Of a stretch of 64,000 nt of DNA, positions 37,398 to 47,082 are shown piece by piece. The position numbers and the translations under genes were made by a program. Source of the stretch: Rhizobiales bacterium 2SD (GTDB taxonomy: Bacteria > Pseudomonadota > Alphaproteobacteria > Rhizobiales > Beijerinckiaceae). The stretch's first letter is position 1. Every line of letters begins with the position of its first letter. The notes beneath the pieces are model-generated. The model did not search any database, had not been told where the DNA came from, and saw only the letters and a program-made list of their open reading frames with translations. Location: positions 62,001-126,000 of the forward strand of contig SCMY01000001.1 of NCBI GenBank assembly GCA_005502805.1, written 5' to 3'.

Positions 37398-39583
37398 GAC
37401 TGCGCCTCCCCCGCCGCACGGGCGCGCAGCGCGTTGAGCGTCACCACCAGCGAAGAGCCCGACATGGCGACGGCCGCGACCAAGGGCGTCGCCAGCCCGG
37501 CAATGGCGATCGGCACCGCGACTGCATTGTAGAGCACGGCGAACCAGAGGTTCTGCAGCATCAGCCCGCGCGCCTTGCGGGCGATTCCCAGCGCCGCCGT
37601 GACCGGCGCCAGGCTCTCGCCGAGGAAGACGATGTCGGCCGCCGCCTGCGCCAGATGCGTGGCGCTGACCGGCGAGAGCGAGACATGCGCGCCCGCCAGC
37701 GCCGGCGCGTCGTTGAGCCCGTCGCCGACCATCAGCACCTTATGGCCACTGGCCGCCATCTTTTCGAGCAGAGCGAGCTTGTCGCCCGGCATCAGGCCGG
37801 CATGCAGTTCGGTGACGCCGAGCTCGGCGGCGATCGGCGCCACCGCCTCGAAGCGGTCGCCGGAGAGGATCGCGACCTGAAGCCCCGCCTTGCGTAGCGC
37901 CGCGATCGTCTCGCGCGCCTGCGGGCGCAGTGCCTGCCCGAGCGCCAGAACCGTCCGGAAGGAGCCATGGCGATAGGCGATCAGCGAGGCGCCGGGATGC
38001 AGCGCCGTGACCATGGCGGCCTCGGCCTGCGCCCCGCAGAAGGCGACGCTGCCGAGACGACGCTCATCATCCCCCTGCCCGACCGAAAGGCCCTGTCCCT
38101 TTTCCTCGCGCACATCCTCCGCTGCACGCGACACACCGAGCGCCCGGCTAAGCGCCTGCGCCAGCGGATGCCCGCTCGCCGCAGCGAGTGCCCCGATCTC
38201 GGCTCGCCGCTCAGCCGGCAGGGCTCCGGAATTGAGGATCTCTGGTTCCGGCAGGGTCAAGGTGCCGGTCTTGTCGAAGACGGCGATCTCGGCCTCGGCC
38301 AGGCGCTCCAGCGCATCGCCCTCCTTCAACATGATCTTGCGCTTGAACAGGGCGGAGGCCGCGACGACCTGCACGGCCGGGATGGCGAGGCCGAGCGCGC
38401 AGGGGCAAGTGATGATCAGCACGGTGACGGCGATCATCAGCGCCTCCGGCCAGGCAAGGCCGAGGGCCAGCCAGCCGAGGAAGGTCGAGGCCGCCAGAGT
38501 GTGCACCACTGGCGCATAGAGCCGCGCGGCGCGGTCGGAGAGCCGGACATAGCGCGAGCGGTTGCCGACGGCCTGGTCCATCAGCCGGTCGATCTCGTCG
38601 AGCAGCGTGCCCTGCCCGGCCGCCTCGACCCGCACGGTCAGCGCGCCGGTGAGATTGAGCGTGCCGGCATGGACGCGCTCGCCCTGTCCGATCGCGGCCG
38701 GTGCGGTCTCGCCGGTGACGAGGCTCTGGTCGAGCTCGGAACGGCCGGTCTCGACGATGCCGTCGACGGACACCCGCTCGCCCGGCCGCACCAGTACGAG
38801 GTCGCCGGGCGCAATCGCTGCGATCGGCATCACCACCGTGCTGCCGTCGGCCGCGAGCTTTGTGGCGGTCTCGGCCTTGAGTGCGGCGAGATTGCCGGCG
38901 AGGTCGCGGGTCCGCCGCCGCATCAGCTGGTCGAGATAGCGTCCGATCAGCAGGAAGAAGAGCAGCATGACCACGCCGTCGAAATAGGCGTGGCGGCCAT
39001 GGTTCCAGGTCTCGGCGACCGACATCACCAGCGCCAGCACGACGCCGATGGTGATCGGCACGTCCATGTTGACGGCGCCGGCCTTCAGTGCCCGCAGTGC
39101 GCTCTCGAAGAAGGGCCGGCCGGCATAGGCCGCGGTCGGCAGCGCGATCAGCGCGGAGAGCCAGTGGAAGAAGTCGCGCGTCGTCGGGTCGATATCGCCG
39201 GCGTTACCGGACCAGACCGCGACCGAGAGCAGCATGATGTTCATCGAGGCGAAGCCGGCGACGCCGAGCGCGCGCAGCAGATAGCGCTCCTCGGCCGCCG
39301 CGCCGTCTGCCTGCCGCTCGGGCGCGAAGGGATAGGCCTTGAAGCCGAGCGCGGCGAGCTTCTCGACCACCGCTTCGGGCCGCAGCAGCGCCTCGCGCCA
39401 TTCGACCGAAACGCGCTTCAGCGCCAGGTTGACGCGGGCGCCCAGAATAGCCGGCTCGCGGGCGAGCCCGCCCTCGATCGCCTGCATGCAGCCGGCGCAG
39501 CGTATCCCGTCAACCGCCAGTTCCATGCTGGCGATGCCATCGTCGCGATGGCGCACGAAGACAGAGAGGTCCTGCGCCGCCAT
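37394..39583 (-). CDS. ccoI: Copper-translocating P1B-type ATPase CcoI/FixI
   Basis: A 729-residue copper pump that supplies copper for cbb3 oxidase assembly. N-terminal heavy-metal domain with C-A-G-C near residues 31-34, membrane C-P-C in I-I-T-C-P-C-A-L-G-L-A-I-P, phosphorylation motif D-K-T-G-T-L-T and hinge G-D-G-L-N-D-A-P-A. ATG 39583 is chosen one base after the ccoH stop; in-frame upstream codons would overlap ccoH and lack homology. Confidence 0.95.
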   Translation of the reverse strand: MAAQDLSVFVRHRDDGIASMELAVDGIRCAGCMQAIEGGLAREPAILGARVNLALKRVSVEWREALLRPEAVVEKLAALGFKAYPFAPERQADGAAAEERYLLRALGVAGFASMNIMLLSVAVWSGNAGDIDPTTRDFFHWLSALIALPTAAYAGRPFFESALRALKAGAVNMDVPITIGVVLALVMSVAETWNHGRHAYFDGVVMLLFFLLIGRYLDQLMRRRTRDLAGNLAALKAETATKLAADGSTVVMPIAAIAPGDLVLVRPGERVSVDGIVETGRSELDQSLVTGETAPAAIGQGERVHAGTLNLTGALTVRVEAAGQGTLLDEIDRLMDQAVGNRSRYVRLSDRAARLYAPVVHTLAASTFLGWLALGLAWPEALMIAVTVLIITCPCALGLAIPAVQVVAASALFKRKIMLKEGDALERLAEAEIAVFDKTGTLTLPEPEILNSGALPAERRAEIGALAAASGHPLAQALSRALGVSRAAEDVREEKGQGLSVGQGDDERRLGSVAFCGAQAEAAMVTALHPGASLIAYRHGSFRTVLALGQALRPQARETIAALRKAGLQVAILSGDRFEAVAPIAAELGVTELHAGLMPGDKLALLEKMAASGHKVLMVGDGLNDAPALAGAHVSLSPVSATHLAQAAADIVFLGESLAPVTAALGIARKARGLMLQNLWFAVLYNAVAVPIAIAGLATPLVAAVAMSGSSLVVTLNALRARAAGEAQS

Positions 39584-39584
39584 T

Positions 39585-40127
39585 TCAGCGCTCCAAAGTG
39601 ACGCGGCTGCGCGAGACGAAGACGACCTCCTCGCCGCGCTTCGCCTGCAGTTCGAGTATCCAGGAACCGGCTCCGATTCGCCCGAGGCGACCCTCATAGC
39701 GTCCCGGCGCGCGCTCGTTCAGGATGATTTCATGATCACGGGCGGAGGTTGCGGGATGGCGCAGGCGCGCACGCGTTGCAAAGCCGGTGAGCGCCCCGCC
39801 AAGGCGATCGGTCAAGGTGACGCCGAGCGCCGCCCCTTCGCTTTGCCGGGCCAGCGTCGCAGCTGCGGACCAGCCGCGGGCATCACGCTCGTGCTGGCGA
39901 GCGATCTCCTCGTTGAAATGCTGGCTCGTCTCATAGGCGCTGCGGGTCTCGACGCCCGGCATGGTCCGCAGAGCCATCGTCAGGATCGTCGCATTGACCG
40001 AGACGATCACGCCGAAGAACAGGATCAGCATGGCCGCGACCATGCCGCCGGTCAGCGCGAAGGGACGGCGCGGTGCAGCCGGGGCCGGGTTCTCATAGGG
40101 CATGATGATGACTCCGCAGCAGCTCAT
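39585..40127 (-). CDS. ccoH: cbb3 oxidase assembly protein CcoH/FixH
   Basis: A 180-residue protein with one N-terminal membrane helix (G-G-M-V-A-A-M-L-I-L-F-F-G-V-I-V-S-V) and a periplasmic beta-rich domain, including A-Y-E-T-S-Q-H-F-N typical of FixH. The ATG at 40127 overlaps the ccoG stop as ATGA; an internal ATG (40103, M-P-Y-E-N) is the alternative start. Needed for stable cbb3 assembly. Confidence 0.9.
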   Translation of the reverse strand: MSCCGVIIMPYENPAPAAPRRPFALTGGMVAAMLILFFGVIVSVNATILTMALRTMPGVETRSAYETSQHFNEEIARQHERDARGWSAAATLARQSEGAALGVTLTDRLGGALTGFATRARLRHPATSARDHEIILNERAPGRYEGRLGRIGAGSWILELQAKRGEEVVFVSRSRVTLER

Positions 40128-41578
40128 GGCTGGGCCCCTGGCGCGATGAAATGGTCATCCGCGCGCACCGTCTCGCCGGCGAAGAGATCGGAGGCGGTGA
40201 TGGTGATCGCCTGCGAGTGCGCAAGCGGCACCCCGGCCGGGACGGTGACGAGGACGCGCACCTCCCGCGTCGAATCGGGATCGACGGTGACGACGGGGCG
40301 CAGATCGGCGCTGGGCGCGACGCCAACCGCCTCAATCCTGATGCCGGGCAGACCGGAGACGGTCAGGGCGAATGGGCGGTGCTCCGGCCGCTTGTTGAGC
40401 AGGCGCACCGCATAGGCATTGCGGATCGAGCCGTCGCTTAGGGTGACGAACAGCGGCGTGCGCTCGTGCAGCACGGAGATGCCGGCGGTGCTGCGGGTCG
40501 CGAGCTGCCAGAGCATGGCGCCGCCGACGATGACGATCAGCGCCGCATAGGCGAGCGTGCGCAGGCGCACCGGCCGGTAGATCGCCGCGAGCCCGGCGAG
40601 CCGGCGCTGGACATTGCCGTCGGTGTCATAGGCGATCAGCCGGGTCGGGCGGCCGACCTTGGTCATCACGGTGTCGCAAGCGTCGATGCACAGGCCGCAC
40701 TGGATGCAGTCGACCTGCGCGCCGTCGCGGATATCGATCCCGGTCGGGCAGACCGCGACGCATTGGAAGCAGTCGATGCAGTCGCCCGCCGGCGCGCCCT
40801 GCGCTTTCAGCTTCGCGGCCTGCTTCACCGAGACGCGTGGCTCGCCGCGGTCGTAGCGATAGGTGACGTTGAGCGCCTCGTCGTCGGTCAGGGCCGCCTG
40901 GATGCGCGGCCAGGGACACATGTACTTGCAGACCTGCTCGCGCATGATGCCGGCGAGCGTGTAGGTGGTGAAGGTCAGGATCGCGATCCAGACATAGGCC
41001 GAGAGCGGCGCGGTGAAGGTGGCGAGCTCGCGCACCAAAGTCGGCGCATCGGCGAAATAGAGCACCCAGGCGCCGCCGGTCCACCAGGCGATGACCAGCC
41101 AGACCGCATGCTTGGTGCCCTTGCGCCAGATCGTGTCGAAGGTCCAGGGCTCGGCGTCGCAGCGCATGCGCTCGCGCCTATTGCCCTCGAAGAAGCGTTC
41201 GACCGCGAGGAAGAGGTCGGTCCAGACCGTCTGCGGGCAGAGATAGCCGCACCAGACCCGGCCGGCGACCGCATTCATCAGGAAGAGGATGAAGGAGGCC
41301 AGGATCAGGAGGCCGGTGAAGTAGTAGACCTCCTGCGGCCAGATCTCGATGAAGAAGAAGTAGAAGCGGTTGTTGGCGATGTCGGCCAGCACCGCTTGGT
41401 TTGGGAGGTAGGGGCCGCGATCCCAGCGCAGGAAGGGCAGAAGATAGTAGATGCCCAGGCAGAGGAAGAGGATCAGCCACTTGGCGCGCCGGAACGGGCC
41501 CGACACGCTCTGCGGATAGACCTTCCGCGACGCCGCGAAGAGCGGGATGTCGTCCGGGTCGGTCTCGGCACTGCTCAC
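40124..41578 (-). CDS. ccoG: cbb3 oxidase accessory iron-sulfur protein CcoG/FixG
   Basis: A 484-residue membrane protein with about five helices and two 4Fe-4S clusters (C-I-D-C-F-Q-C-V-A-V-C-P and C-I-Q-C-G-L-C-I-D-A-C). CcoG acts as a cupric reductase in cbb3 biogenesis. The GTG at 41578 has a strong GGGAGGG site about 8 bases upstream and begins right at the ccoP stop; an ATG 30 bases further upstream lies inside ccoP and is less likely. A C-terminal Ig-like domain follows the last helix. Confidence 0.93.
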   Translation of the reverse strand: MSSAETDPDDIPLFAASRKVYPQSVSGPFRRAKWLILFLCLGIYYLLPFLRWDRGPYLPNQAVLADIANNRFYFFFIEIWPQEVYYFTGLLILASFILFLMNAVAGRVWCGYLCPQTVWTDLFLAVERFFEGNRRERMRCDAEPWTFDTIWRKGTKHAVWLVIAWWTGGAWVLYFADAPTLVRELATFTAPLSAYVWIAILTFTTYTLAGIMREQVCKYMCPWPRIQAALTDDEALNVTYRYDRGEPRVSVKQAAKLKAQGAPAGDCIDCFQCVAVCPTGIDIRDGAQVDCIQCGLCIDACDTVMTKVGRPTRLIAYDTDGNVQRRLAGLAAIYRPVRLRTLAYAALIVIVGGAMLWQLATRSTAGISVLHERTPLFVTLSDGSIRNAYAVRLLNKRPEHRPFALTVSGLPGIRIEAVGVAPSADLRPVVTVDPDSTREVRVLVTVPAGVPLAHSQAITITASDLFAGETVRADDHFIAPGAQP

Positions 41579-41579
41579 G

Positions 41580-42464
41580 CTACTGCCCTCCCCCCAGCGA
41601 GTGGACATAGACGGTCAGCGCCTTGATCGTGGTCTCGTCGAGACGCCCGGCCCAGGCCGGCATCACACCGTTGCGGCTGTTGGCGATGGTCTCGGTCAGC
41701 GAGGCCATGTCCATGCCGTAGAGGCTTATCGCGTCGGTCAGATTGGGCGCGCCGAGTTCCGGATTGCCCTTGCCGGCAGCGCCATGGCAGGCGGCGCAGT
41801 TATCGGCGAAGACTTTTCGCCCGAGCACGAGGTCCGCCTTCGGCTCGGTCAGCAGACCGGCGAGCTCGCGGACATGGCTGGCGACGGCGGCGATCTCCTC
41901 GCGCTTCAGCATGCCGTCGCGCCCGAAGGCCGGCATCTGGCTGACGCGGGTGTCGTTATCGCCGGCGACGCGGATGCCGTGGCGGATGGTCTGCTGGATC
42001 GCCGGGAGCGAGCCACCCCAGAGCCAGTCGTCGTCGTTGAGGTTGGGATAGCCTTTGGCGCCGGCGCCGCCGACGCCATGGCAGGCCGCGCAATTGTCGC
42101 CGAAGGCGGCCTTGCCCTGCGCCATCGCGATCTGGAACAGGGTCGGGTCGGCCTTGATCTGTTCCGGAGTAGCGTCCGCCATGCCGGCGGCCTGCGCCGC
42201 GCGCTGGGCCTTGAGCTTGGCCATGTCGGCGCTGATCTCGGCGCGGCTGGCATAGCCGATCACGCCCCTGGTCGCGTCCGTCAGCAGCGGCCAGGCCGGA
42301 TAGACGACCCAGTAGCCGATCGACCAGACGATGGTCGCGTAGAAGACGCCGAGCCACCAGCGCGGCAGCGGCGTGTTCAGCTCGCGGATGCCGTCCCATT
42401 CATGCCCGGTCGTGCTGTAGCCGGTGGCGGCATCGACATTGGGATCGTCGTGCTTCTGGTCCAT
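41580..42464 (-). CDS. ccoP: cbb3 oxidase subunit III, dihaem cytochrome c CcoP
   Basis: A 294-residue membrane-anchored dihaem cytochrome. An N-terminal helix near residues 35-57 follows E-W-D-G-I-R-E-L-N-T-P-L-P-R-W-W, the diagnostic CcoP motif. Two C-A-A-C-H haem c sites lie in two successive cytochrome domains. It passes electrons from cytochrome c to CcoN. Located 3 bases after ccoQ. Confidence 0.95.
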   Translation of the reverse strand: MDQKHDDPNVDAATGYSTTGHEWDGIRELNTPLPRWWLGVFYATIVWSIGYWVVYPAWPLLTDATRGVIGYASRAEISADMAKLKAQRAAQAAGMADATPEQIKADPTLFQIAMAQGKAAFGDNCAACHGVGGAGAKGYPNLNDDDWLWGGSLPAIQQTIRHGIRVAGDNDTRVSQMPAFGRDGMLKREEIAAVASHVRELAGLLTEPKADLVLGRKVFADNCAACHGAAGKGNPELGAPNLTDAISLYGMDMASLTETIANSRNGVMPAWAGRLDETTIKALTVYVHSLGGGQ

Positions 42465-42467
42465 CGG

Positions 42468-42623
42468 TCAGTCCTCGCGCAGCGGGTTGAGCGCGGCCTC
42501 TTCGAAGCGGGCTCGGTTCTTCGGCCAGAAGGCGTAGACGCAGACCCCGAGGAAGACGGCGACGAAATAGAGGAGCCCGGCGGATTGGGCGAAGCCGGCG
42601 AGCCAGTGATAGGTGGTTTGCAT
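42468..42623 (-). CDS. ccoQ: cbb3 oxidase small subunit CcoQ/FixQ
   Basis: A 51-residue single-helix protein: H-W-L-A-G-F-A-Q-S-A-G-L-L-Y-F-V-A-V-F-L-G-V then the conserved Y-A-F-W-P-K-N-R-A-R-F-E-E-A-A and a short tail ending R-E-D. Stabilises the oxidase complex. Between ccoO and ccoP with gaps of 8 and 3 bases. Confidence 0.93.
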   Translation of the reverse strand: MQTTYHWLAGFAQSAGLLYFVAVFLGVCVYAFWPKNRARFEEAALNPLRED

Positions 42624-42631
42624 GGGTTGGC

Positions 42632-43396
42632 TCAGCGGATGTTGGCTTTGTCGTCGTAGAGCTTGAAGTCGACCATCGTGCCGAGCGCCTGCAGATAGGC
42701 GATCAGGGCGTCGGCCTCGCTGATGCGCTGCGGGTTGCCGTCGAAATCGCGCGACTGCGCCTTGGGATAGCGCTTCTCCAGATCGGCCTGACCGGGATGG
42801 TCGGGCGTCGCCTGCGCCTTCAGGTCGCTCTGCGCCTGCGCGATCATCTCGTCGCTATAGGGCACGCCGCCGGCGCGGTTGGCGCGCAATTCGTCGGCGA
42901 TGTCCCCGAACCTCAGCTCGGTCTTCTCCAGGAAGGGATAGCCCGGCATGATCGACTGCGGCACGATCGCGCGCGGCTCGGCCAGATGCGCCCGCTGCCA
43001 TTCATCGGAATACTTGCCGCCGACGCGGGCGAGGTCCGGCCCGGTCCGCTTCGAACCCCACTGGAAGGGCTTGTCGTACATGCTCTCGGCCGCGAGCGAA
43101 TACGGCCCGTAGCGCTCGACCTCGTCGCGCAGCGGCCGGATCATCTGGCTATGGCAGTTGTAGCAGCCCTCGCGCACATAGATGGCGCGCCCGGCCAGCT
43201 CGAGCGGCGTATAGGGCCGCATGCCCTGCACCGTCTCGATCGTGTTCCTGAGATAGAACAGTGGCGCGATCTCGACGAGGCCGCCGATCGAGATCACCAG
43301 CAGCGTGCCGATGACCAGGACGATCGAGTTGGTCTCGAAGATCTTGTGCTTGGCCCAGAGCGAGCGGCGTGGCGGCTTGTGGTCGATGCTCGTCAT
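42632..43396 (-). CDS. ccoO: cbb3 oxidase subunit II, monohaem cytochrome c CcoO
   Basis: A 254-residue membrane-anchored cytochrome c. An N-terminal helix (about 20-40) precedes the haem c site in [12 protein letters not shown] near residues 77-88, with E-R-Y-G-P-Y-S and M-P-G-Y-P-F-L as further family motifs. ATG 43396 fits the usual start M-T-S-I-D-H-K; an in-frame extension upstream would overlap ccoN. Seven bases after ccoN. Confidence 0.95.
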   Translation of the reverse strand: MTSIDHKPPRRSLWAKHKIFETNSIVLVIGTLLVISIGGLVEIAPLFYLRNTIETVQGMRPYTPLELAGRAIYVREGCYNCHSQMIRPLRDEVERYGPYSLAAESMYDKPFQWGSKRTGPDLARVGGKYSDEWQRAHLAEPRAIVPQSIMPGYPFLEKTELRFGDIADELRANRAGGVPYSDEMIAQAQSDLKAQATPDHPGQADLEKRYPKAQSRDFDGNPQRISEADALIAYLQALGTMVDFKLYDDKANIR

Positions 43397-43403
43397 GATG
43401 TCC

Positions 43404-45071
43404 TCAGGCGGTGGCGAGCTGGCCGGGCGGCAGCGCATGAGCTTCAGGCGTGTCGGCGGCCTCCTCGCAGCGCACGGTCATCCAGAGATTGAAGGCCATG
43501 ATCAGCGCGCCGATCAGGAAGAGCGCGCCGCCCAGCGCCCGGATCACGTAGAACGGGTGCATCGCCGCGACGGTCTCGATGAAGGCGTATTCGAGGAAGC
43601 CGAGCGAGGTGTAGGCCCGCCACATCAGGCCCTGCAGGATGCCCGAGACCCACATCGCCGTGATGTAGAAGACGATGCCCAGCGTCGAGACCCAGAAGTG
43701 CCAGCTCACCAGCCTGAGCGAGTAGAGTCCCTTGCGGTTCCACAGCCAGGGCACCAGGCAGTAGATCGCGCCGAAGGAGATGTAGGCGACCCAGCCGAGC
43801 GCGCCGGCATGGACATGGCCGATGGTCCAGTCGGTGTAGTGTGAGAGCCCGTTCACCGCCTTGATCGACATCAGCGGCCCTTCGAAGGTCGCCATGCCGT
43901 AGAAGGCGAGCGAGACCACCATCATCCGCAGGACGGGATCGGTACGCAGCCGATCCCAGGCGCCCGACAGGGTCATGATGCCGTTGATCATGCCGCCCCA
44001 GGAGGGCATCCACAGCATGATCGAGAAGGTCATGCCGAGCGTCTGCGCCCAGTCGGGCAGCGCGGTGTAGTGGAGGTGGTGCGGGCCGGCCCAGATATAG
44101 ATGAAGATCAGCGCCCAGAAATGGATGATCGAGAGCCGGTAGCTGTAGATCGGCCGCTCCGCGCGCTTGGGCACGAAATAGTACATGATCGCGAGGAAGC
44201 CGGCGGTCAGGAAGAAGCCGACCGCGTTGTGGCCGTACCACCACTGGAACATCGCATCCTGCACGCCCGACCACAGGCCGTAGGACTTCGGCGACAGGAT
44301 CGAGACCGGCACCGCGACGTTGTTGCCGATGTGCAGGACCGCGATGGTCACGATGAAGCCGAGATAGAACCAGTTCGCCACATAGATATGCGGCTCGTTG
44401 CGCTTCCTCAGCGTGCCCAGGAAGACCAGGAGATAGACGACCCAGACGATGGTCAGCCAGAGGTCGGCGTACCATTCGGGCTCGGCGTATTCCTTGCTCT
44501 GGGTGATCCCGAGCAGATAGCCGGTGCCGGCGATGACGATGAACAGGTTGTAGCCCAGCACGACGAACCAGGGCGAGAGATCGCCGGCGAGACGGGCGCG
44601 GCAGGTGCGCTGCACGACGTAGAACGAGGTGCCGATCAGGACGTTGCCGCCGAAGGCGAAGATCACCGCCGAGGTGTGCAGCGGCCGCAGCCGGCCGAAA
44701 TTGGTCCAGGGCAGGTCGAAGTTCAGCCCTGGGAAGGCGAGCTGCAGCGCGATGATCAGCCCGACGGCGAAACCGGCGATGCCCCAGACCATCGAGGCGA
44801 CGGTCGCGAACTTCACCGGCCCCATATTGTAGTTGGGCTTGCCGTCGATCTCCTGCGGCGGGACCGCCGGTGAACCGTCGAAGCAGCGATTGCCGATCAG
44901 GATGATGCTGGCCACGGCGGCGGCCGCGCCGAGCAGGGCGTGGAAGGCATAGCCGGAGTTCTCGGTCAGCGCGCCGATCAGGATCAGCGGCAGCACGCAG
45001 GCTCCCGCGATCAGCATCCCGATCATCTCGCCGACCGTCATTGCCCGGACAGGGCTCGTCGTCGCCGTCAC
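43404..45071 (-). CDS. ccoN: cbb3 cytochrome c oxidase subunit I CcoN
   Basis: A 555-residue haem-copper oxidase catalytic subunit with about twelve to fourteen helices. Metal-ligand histidines appear in [20 protein letters not shown] (the histidine-tyrosine region), G-P-H-H-L-H-Y and [12 protein letters not shown]. High-affinity respiration at low oxygen. GTG 45071 with AGGAG about 6 bases upstream is taken as start; an ATG ten codons downstream is an alternative. First gene of the cco cluster, with an FNR-type box about 77 bases upstream. Confidence 0.96.
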   Translation of the reverse strand: MTATTSPVRAMTVGEMIGMLIAGACVLPLILIGALTENSGYAFHALLGAAAAVASIILIGNRCFDGSPAVPPQEIDGKPNYNMGPVKFATVASMVWGIAGFAVGLIIALQLAFPGLNFDLPWTNFGRLRPLHTSAVIFAFGGNVLIGTSFYVVQRTCRARLAGDLSPWFVVLGYNLFIVIAGTGYLLGITQSKEYAEPEWYADLWLTIVWVVYLLVFLGTLRKRNEPHIYVANWFYLGFIVTIAVLHIGNNVAVPVSILSPKSYGLWSGVQDAMFQWWYGHNAVGFFLTAGFLAIMYYFVPKRAERPIYSYRLSIIHFWALIFIYIWAGPHHLHYTALPDWAQTLGMTFSIMLWMPSWGGMINGIMTLSGAWDRLRTDPVLRMMVVSLAFYGMATFEGPLMSIKAVNGLSHYTDWTIGHVHAGALGWVAYISFGAIYCLVPWLWNRKGLYSLRLVSWHFWVSTLGIVFYITAMWVSGILQGLMWRAYTSLGFLEYAFIETVAAMHPFYVIRALGGALFLIGALIMAFNLWMTVRCEEAADTPEAHALPPGQLATA

Positions 45072-45147
45072 CGCTGACTCCTGCTTCGTCGCAGGCGCTG
45101 GGATGCGCCCTCGGCAGGAGGCTTAGCGGCCGGTTCGGCGGGGGGCT

Positions 45148-45161
45148 TTGATCCAGGTCAA
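45148..45161 (-). promoter_or_regulatory. FNR/FixK-type box upstream of ccoN
   Basis: TTGAT-CCAG-GTCAA, one mismatch from TTGAT-N4-ATCAA, about 77 bases before the ccoN start. cbb3 operons are classically FNR/FixK activated, and the regulator gene lies immediately beyond. Confidence 0.8.
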
Positions 45162-45199
45162 GGGCAGGACCGGGACGGACTGCGGCAGGGCGGCGCAGC

Positions 45200-45919
45200 T
45201 CACGCCGCGATCGCGTGCATCCGCTCCGCGTTCATCACGCGCACGCCGCCGGGCACGATCAGGATCGTCTTGTCCTTGGCGAGGCGGGTGAAGGTGCGGC
45301 TCACCGTCTCGATCGTCAGGCCGAGGAAATCGGCGATGTCCTGCCGCGTCATCGGCAGCTGTACCGTCACCGAGGGCTTGCCGAGCCTGGCCCAGCGCTG
45401 CTGCATGCCGAGCAGGAAGCAGATCAGCTTCTCCTCGGCGGTGCGGCGACCAAGCAGCATCATCTGCTCATGCGCGAGCGTCAGCTCATGCGTCGCAAAC
45501 TCGTGCAGGCGCTTCAGCAGATGCGGCTTGGCGTCGACCAGCGCTGTATAGGCCGCGCGCGAGAAGGCGCAGACCGCGACATCGCCGATCGCATCGGCCG
45601 AGAAGCCATAGGCATCGCGCATCGCGAGCCCGAGGAAATCGCCGGGCAGAGCGAAGCCGACGACCTGCCGGCGCCCGTCGGAGAGCAGCTTGTAGAGCCG
45701 AACGACGCCGCCGGTGACATTGTAGACGCAGTGCGCCTCCGCCCCTTGCGTGAACAGCGTTTCGCCGGAACCGAAATGCGTCGGCGTCGCCAGTTGCTCC
45801 AGCAAGGCGAGTTCATCCCCTGTCAGCGAGGCACAGACGCTGACCAGACGGACCATGCAGGTGCGGCATCCGCTCTCGCCGCGGGCGGCGGCGCTGCACG
45901 CCGAGGGCTGACAGTTCAC
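45200..45919 (-). CDS. fnrN: FnrN-type oxygen-sensing Crp/Fnr regulator
   Basis: A 239-residue Crp/Fnr protein. The N-terminal cysteine cluster C18-x2-C21-x7-C29 plus C117 gives the four ligands for an oxygen-labile 4Fe-4S cluster, as in rhizobial FnrN. The cyclic-nucleotide-like barrel follows, then a C-terminal helix-turn-helix with T-R-Q-D-I-A-D-F-L-G-L-T-I-E-T-V-S-R, whose E-T-V-S-R matches FNR DNA specificity. GTG 45919, with AGGAAG about 8 bases upstream, retains the whole cysteine cluster. A perfect FNR palindrome lies upstream, suggesting autoregulation. Confidence 0.92.
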   Translation of the reverse strand: MNCQPSACSAAARGESGCRTCMVRLVSVCASLTGDELALLEQLATPTHFGSGETLFTQGAEAHCVYNVTGGVVRLYKLLSDGRRQVVGFALPGDFLGLAMRDAYGFSADAIGDVAVCAFSRAAYTALVDAKPHLLKRLHEFATHELTLAHEQMMLLGRRTAEEKLICFLLGMQQRWARLGKPSVTVQLPMTRQDIADFLGLTIETVSRTFTRLAKDKTILIVPGGVRVMNAERMHAIAA

Positions 45920-46002
45920 GATCGCATCTTCCTACTCATGCGCGAAGCTTATCGCATGCAGGAGGACCGACAAAGCGCGAGTCCGGCCGCAGGGCCGCGG
46001 AA

Positions 46003-46016
46003 TTGATCTAGATCAA
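46003..46016. promoter_or_regulatory. Perfect FNR palindrome between fnrN and a divergent gene
   Basis: TTGATCTAGATCAA is an exact dyad and fully matches TTGAT-N4-ATCAA. It is 84 bases upstream of fnrN and 57 bases upstream of the divergent gene at 46073, so it can serve either or both. Confidence 0.88.
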
Positions 46017-46072
46017 TGCGGCGATAGGCCCTGCGACACGAGGTTGCTTCCTCGAAAACGGGGGAGCCGCAT

Positions 46073-46540
46073 GTGACGGGCGATGACATCTTCGAAGTCG
46101 CGCGGATCGCGCCGGCCAGCGCCGATACGGTCTATGGGCTCGTCGCGCTGCTGCATCCCGAGGTCACTCCCGATGACTGGGCCACTTTCGTGCGCGACCA
46201 CTCACAGGATGGCGCACAACCCCGCGGCGTCTTCACCCTGCGCGACGCGCGCCGCATGCCGCATGCCCTGTTCGGCTTTCGCGTCGCGCGAACGATCGCG
46301 GGCGGCGCAACGCTGGAGATCTCGGAGATCGCGATGCTGCGCCTGCCCGGGACCTGCCTCGTCGATGCGCTGCTGCGCTTCGCCAACCAGCTCGCGGCGC
46401 AGCTCGACCTGCCGCGCATTGCGATTTCGCTGGAACGCTCGGCCGCCTGGCCGCAAGACCATGACGCTCTGCAGCGCTGCGGCTTCCAGGTCGACCGCGT
46501 CATGGTCCTCGGACGCGCCCGGCTCGATCCGGCGGCGTAG
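46073..46540 (+). CDS. Hypothetical protein, possibly GNAT-fold, under FNR control
   Basis: A 155-residue protein starting at GTG 46073. Not confidently assigned. The second half (residues about 85-150) reads like the end of an acetyltransferase fold: E-I-S-E-I-A-M-L-R, then a helix R-F-A-N-Q-L-A-A-Q-L-D, I-A-I-S-L-E-R and finally a C-G-F-Q-V-D-R-V-M-V-L-G strand. The first half lacks clear acetyl-CoA motifs. Its only strong clue is the perfect FNR site 57 bases upstream, which predicts induction at low oxygen together with the cbb3 locus. Confidence 0.6.
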   Translation: MTGDDIFEVARIAPASADTVYGLVALLHPEVTPDDWATFVRDHSQDGAQPRGVFTLRDARRMPHALFGFRVARTIAGGATLEISEIAMLRLPGTCLVDALLRFANQLAAQLDLPRIAISLERSAAWPQDHDALQRCGFQVDRVMVLGRARLDPAA

Positions 46541-46639
46541 GATACCGCGGCCGGCCGGCTCAGAGCCGCCACCGATTTGTCGCCCACCATGCCGCCGCCG
46601 CAAGGGCGACCATGGTGAGCGCGACAAGAAGCGCCTCGC

Positions 46640-46837
46640 CTATCTGGCCGGCTCCTTCCGTGCGCCCATGAAACTCGCGAACCATGCGCCATCGACGGCG
46701 GCGGCAGGATCGTCCTGCTGGTCGGCCGTCACCCGGCACAGCAACTCGATTTCGTCGAAAGACAGATCATAGAACGGCAGCAGCATCGGATTGCCCACGA
46801 TCGAGCGATCGCTCTCGGCCACAGCCTCGCCGTCCAT
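46640..46837 (-). CDS. Small hypothetical acidic protein
   Basis: A 65-residue candidate with a purine-rich GGGGGAGAGG site directly before ATG 46837. The middle (L-P-F-Y-D-L-S-F-D-E-I-E-L-L-C-R) could form an amphipathic helix; the ending is basic. No family recognised. Called for its ribosome site and plausible composition; it could be a chance frame. Confidence 0.4.
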   Translation of the reverse strand: MDGEAVAESDRSIVGNPMLLPFYDLSFDEIELLCRVTADQQDDPAAAVDGAWFASFMGARKEPAR

Positions 46838-47082
46838 GAACCTCTCCCCCTTGCAATCGTGCTTGAAACCGTTCCCCAGAGCCCGCCGAGGCAACAGCAA
46901 ACGCTCGCACCCCGCCACACCCAAATGGGGGGCATTGCCGATATTATTGTTCCTCATGGTACTGATTTCGGCGAATTCGCATAGACCCCTCGGCGCCGGC
47001 GCATCTTGAACGGCAACGATCCCAGCGCCAGATGGCGCGGGCGCCGGCACAGCGGCGTGCTGCACCAGTCTCGGACCTGCCC

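Noticed and set aside
37967..39601. A 544-codon plus-strand frame opposite ccoI
   Set aside because: No family resemblance; ccoI on the other strand has all P-type ATPase motifs and is embedded in a coupled operon.
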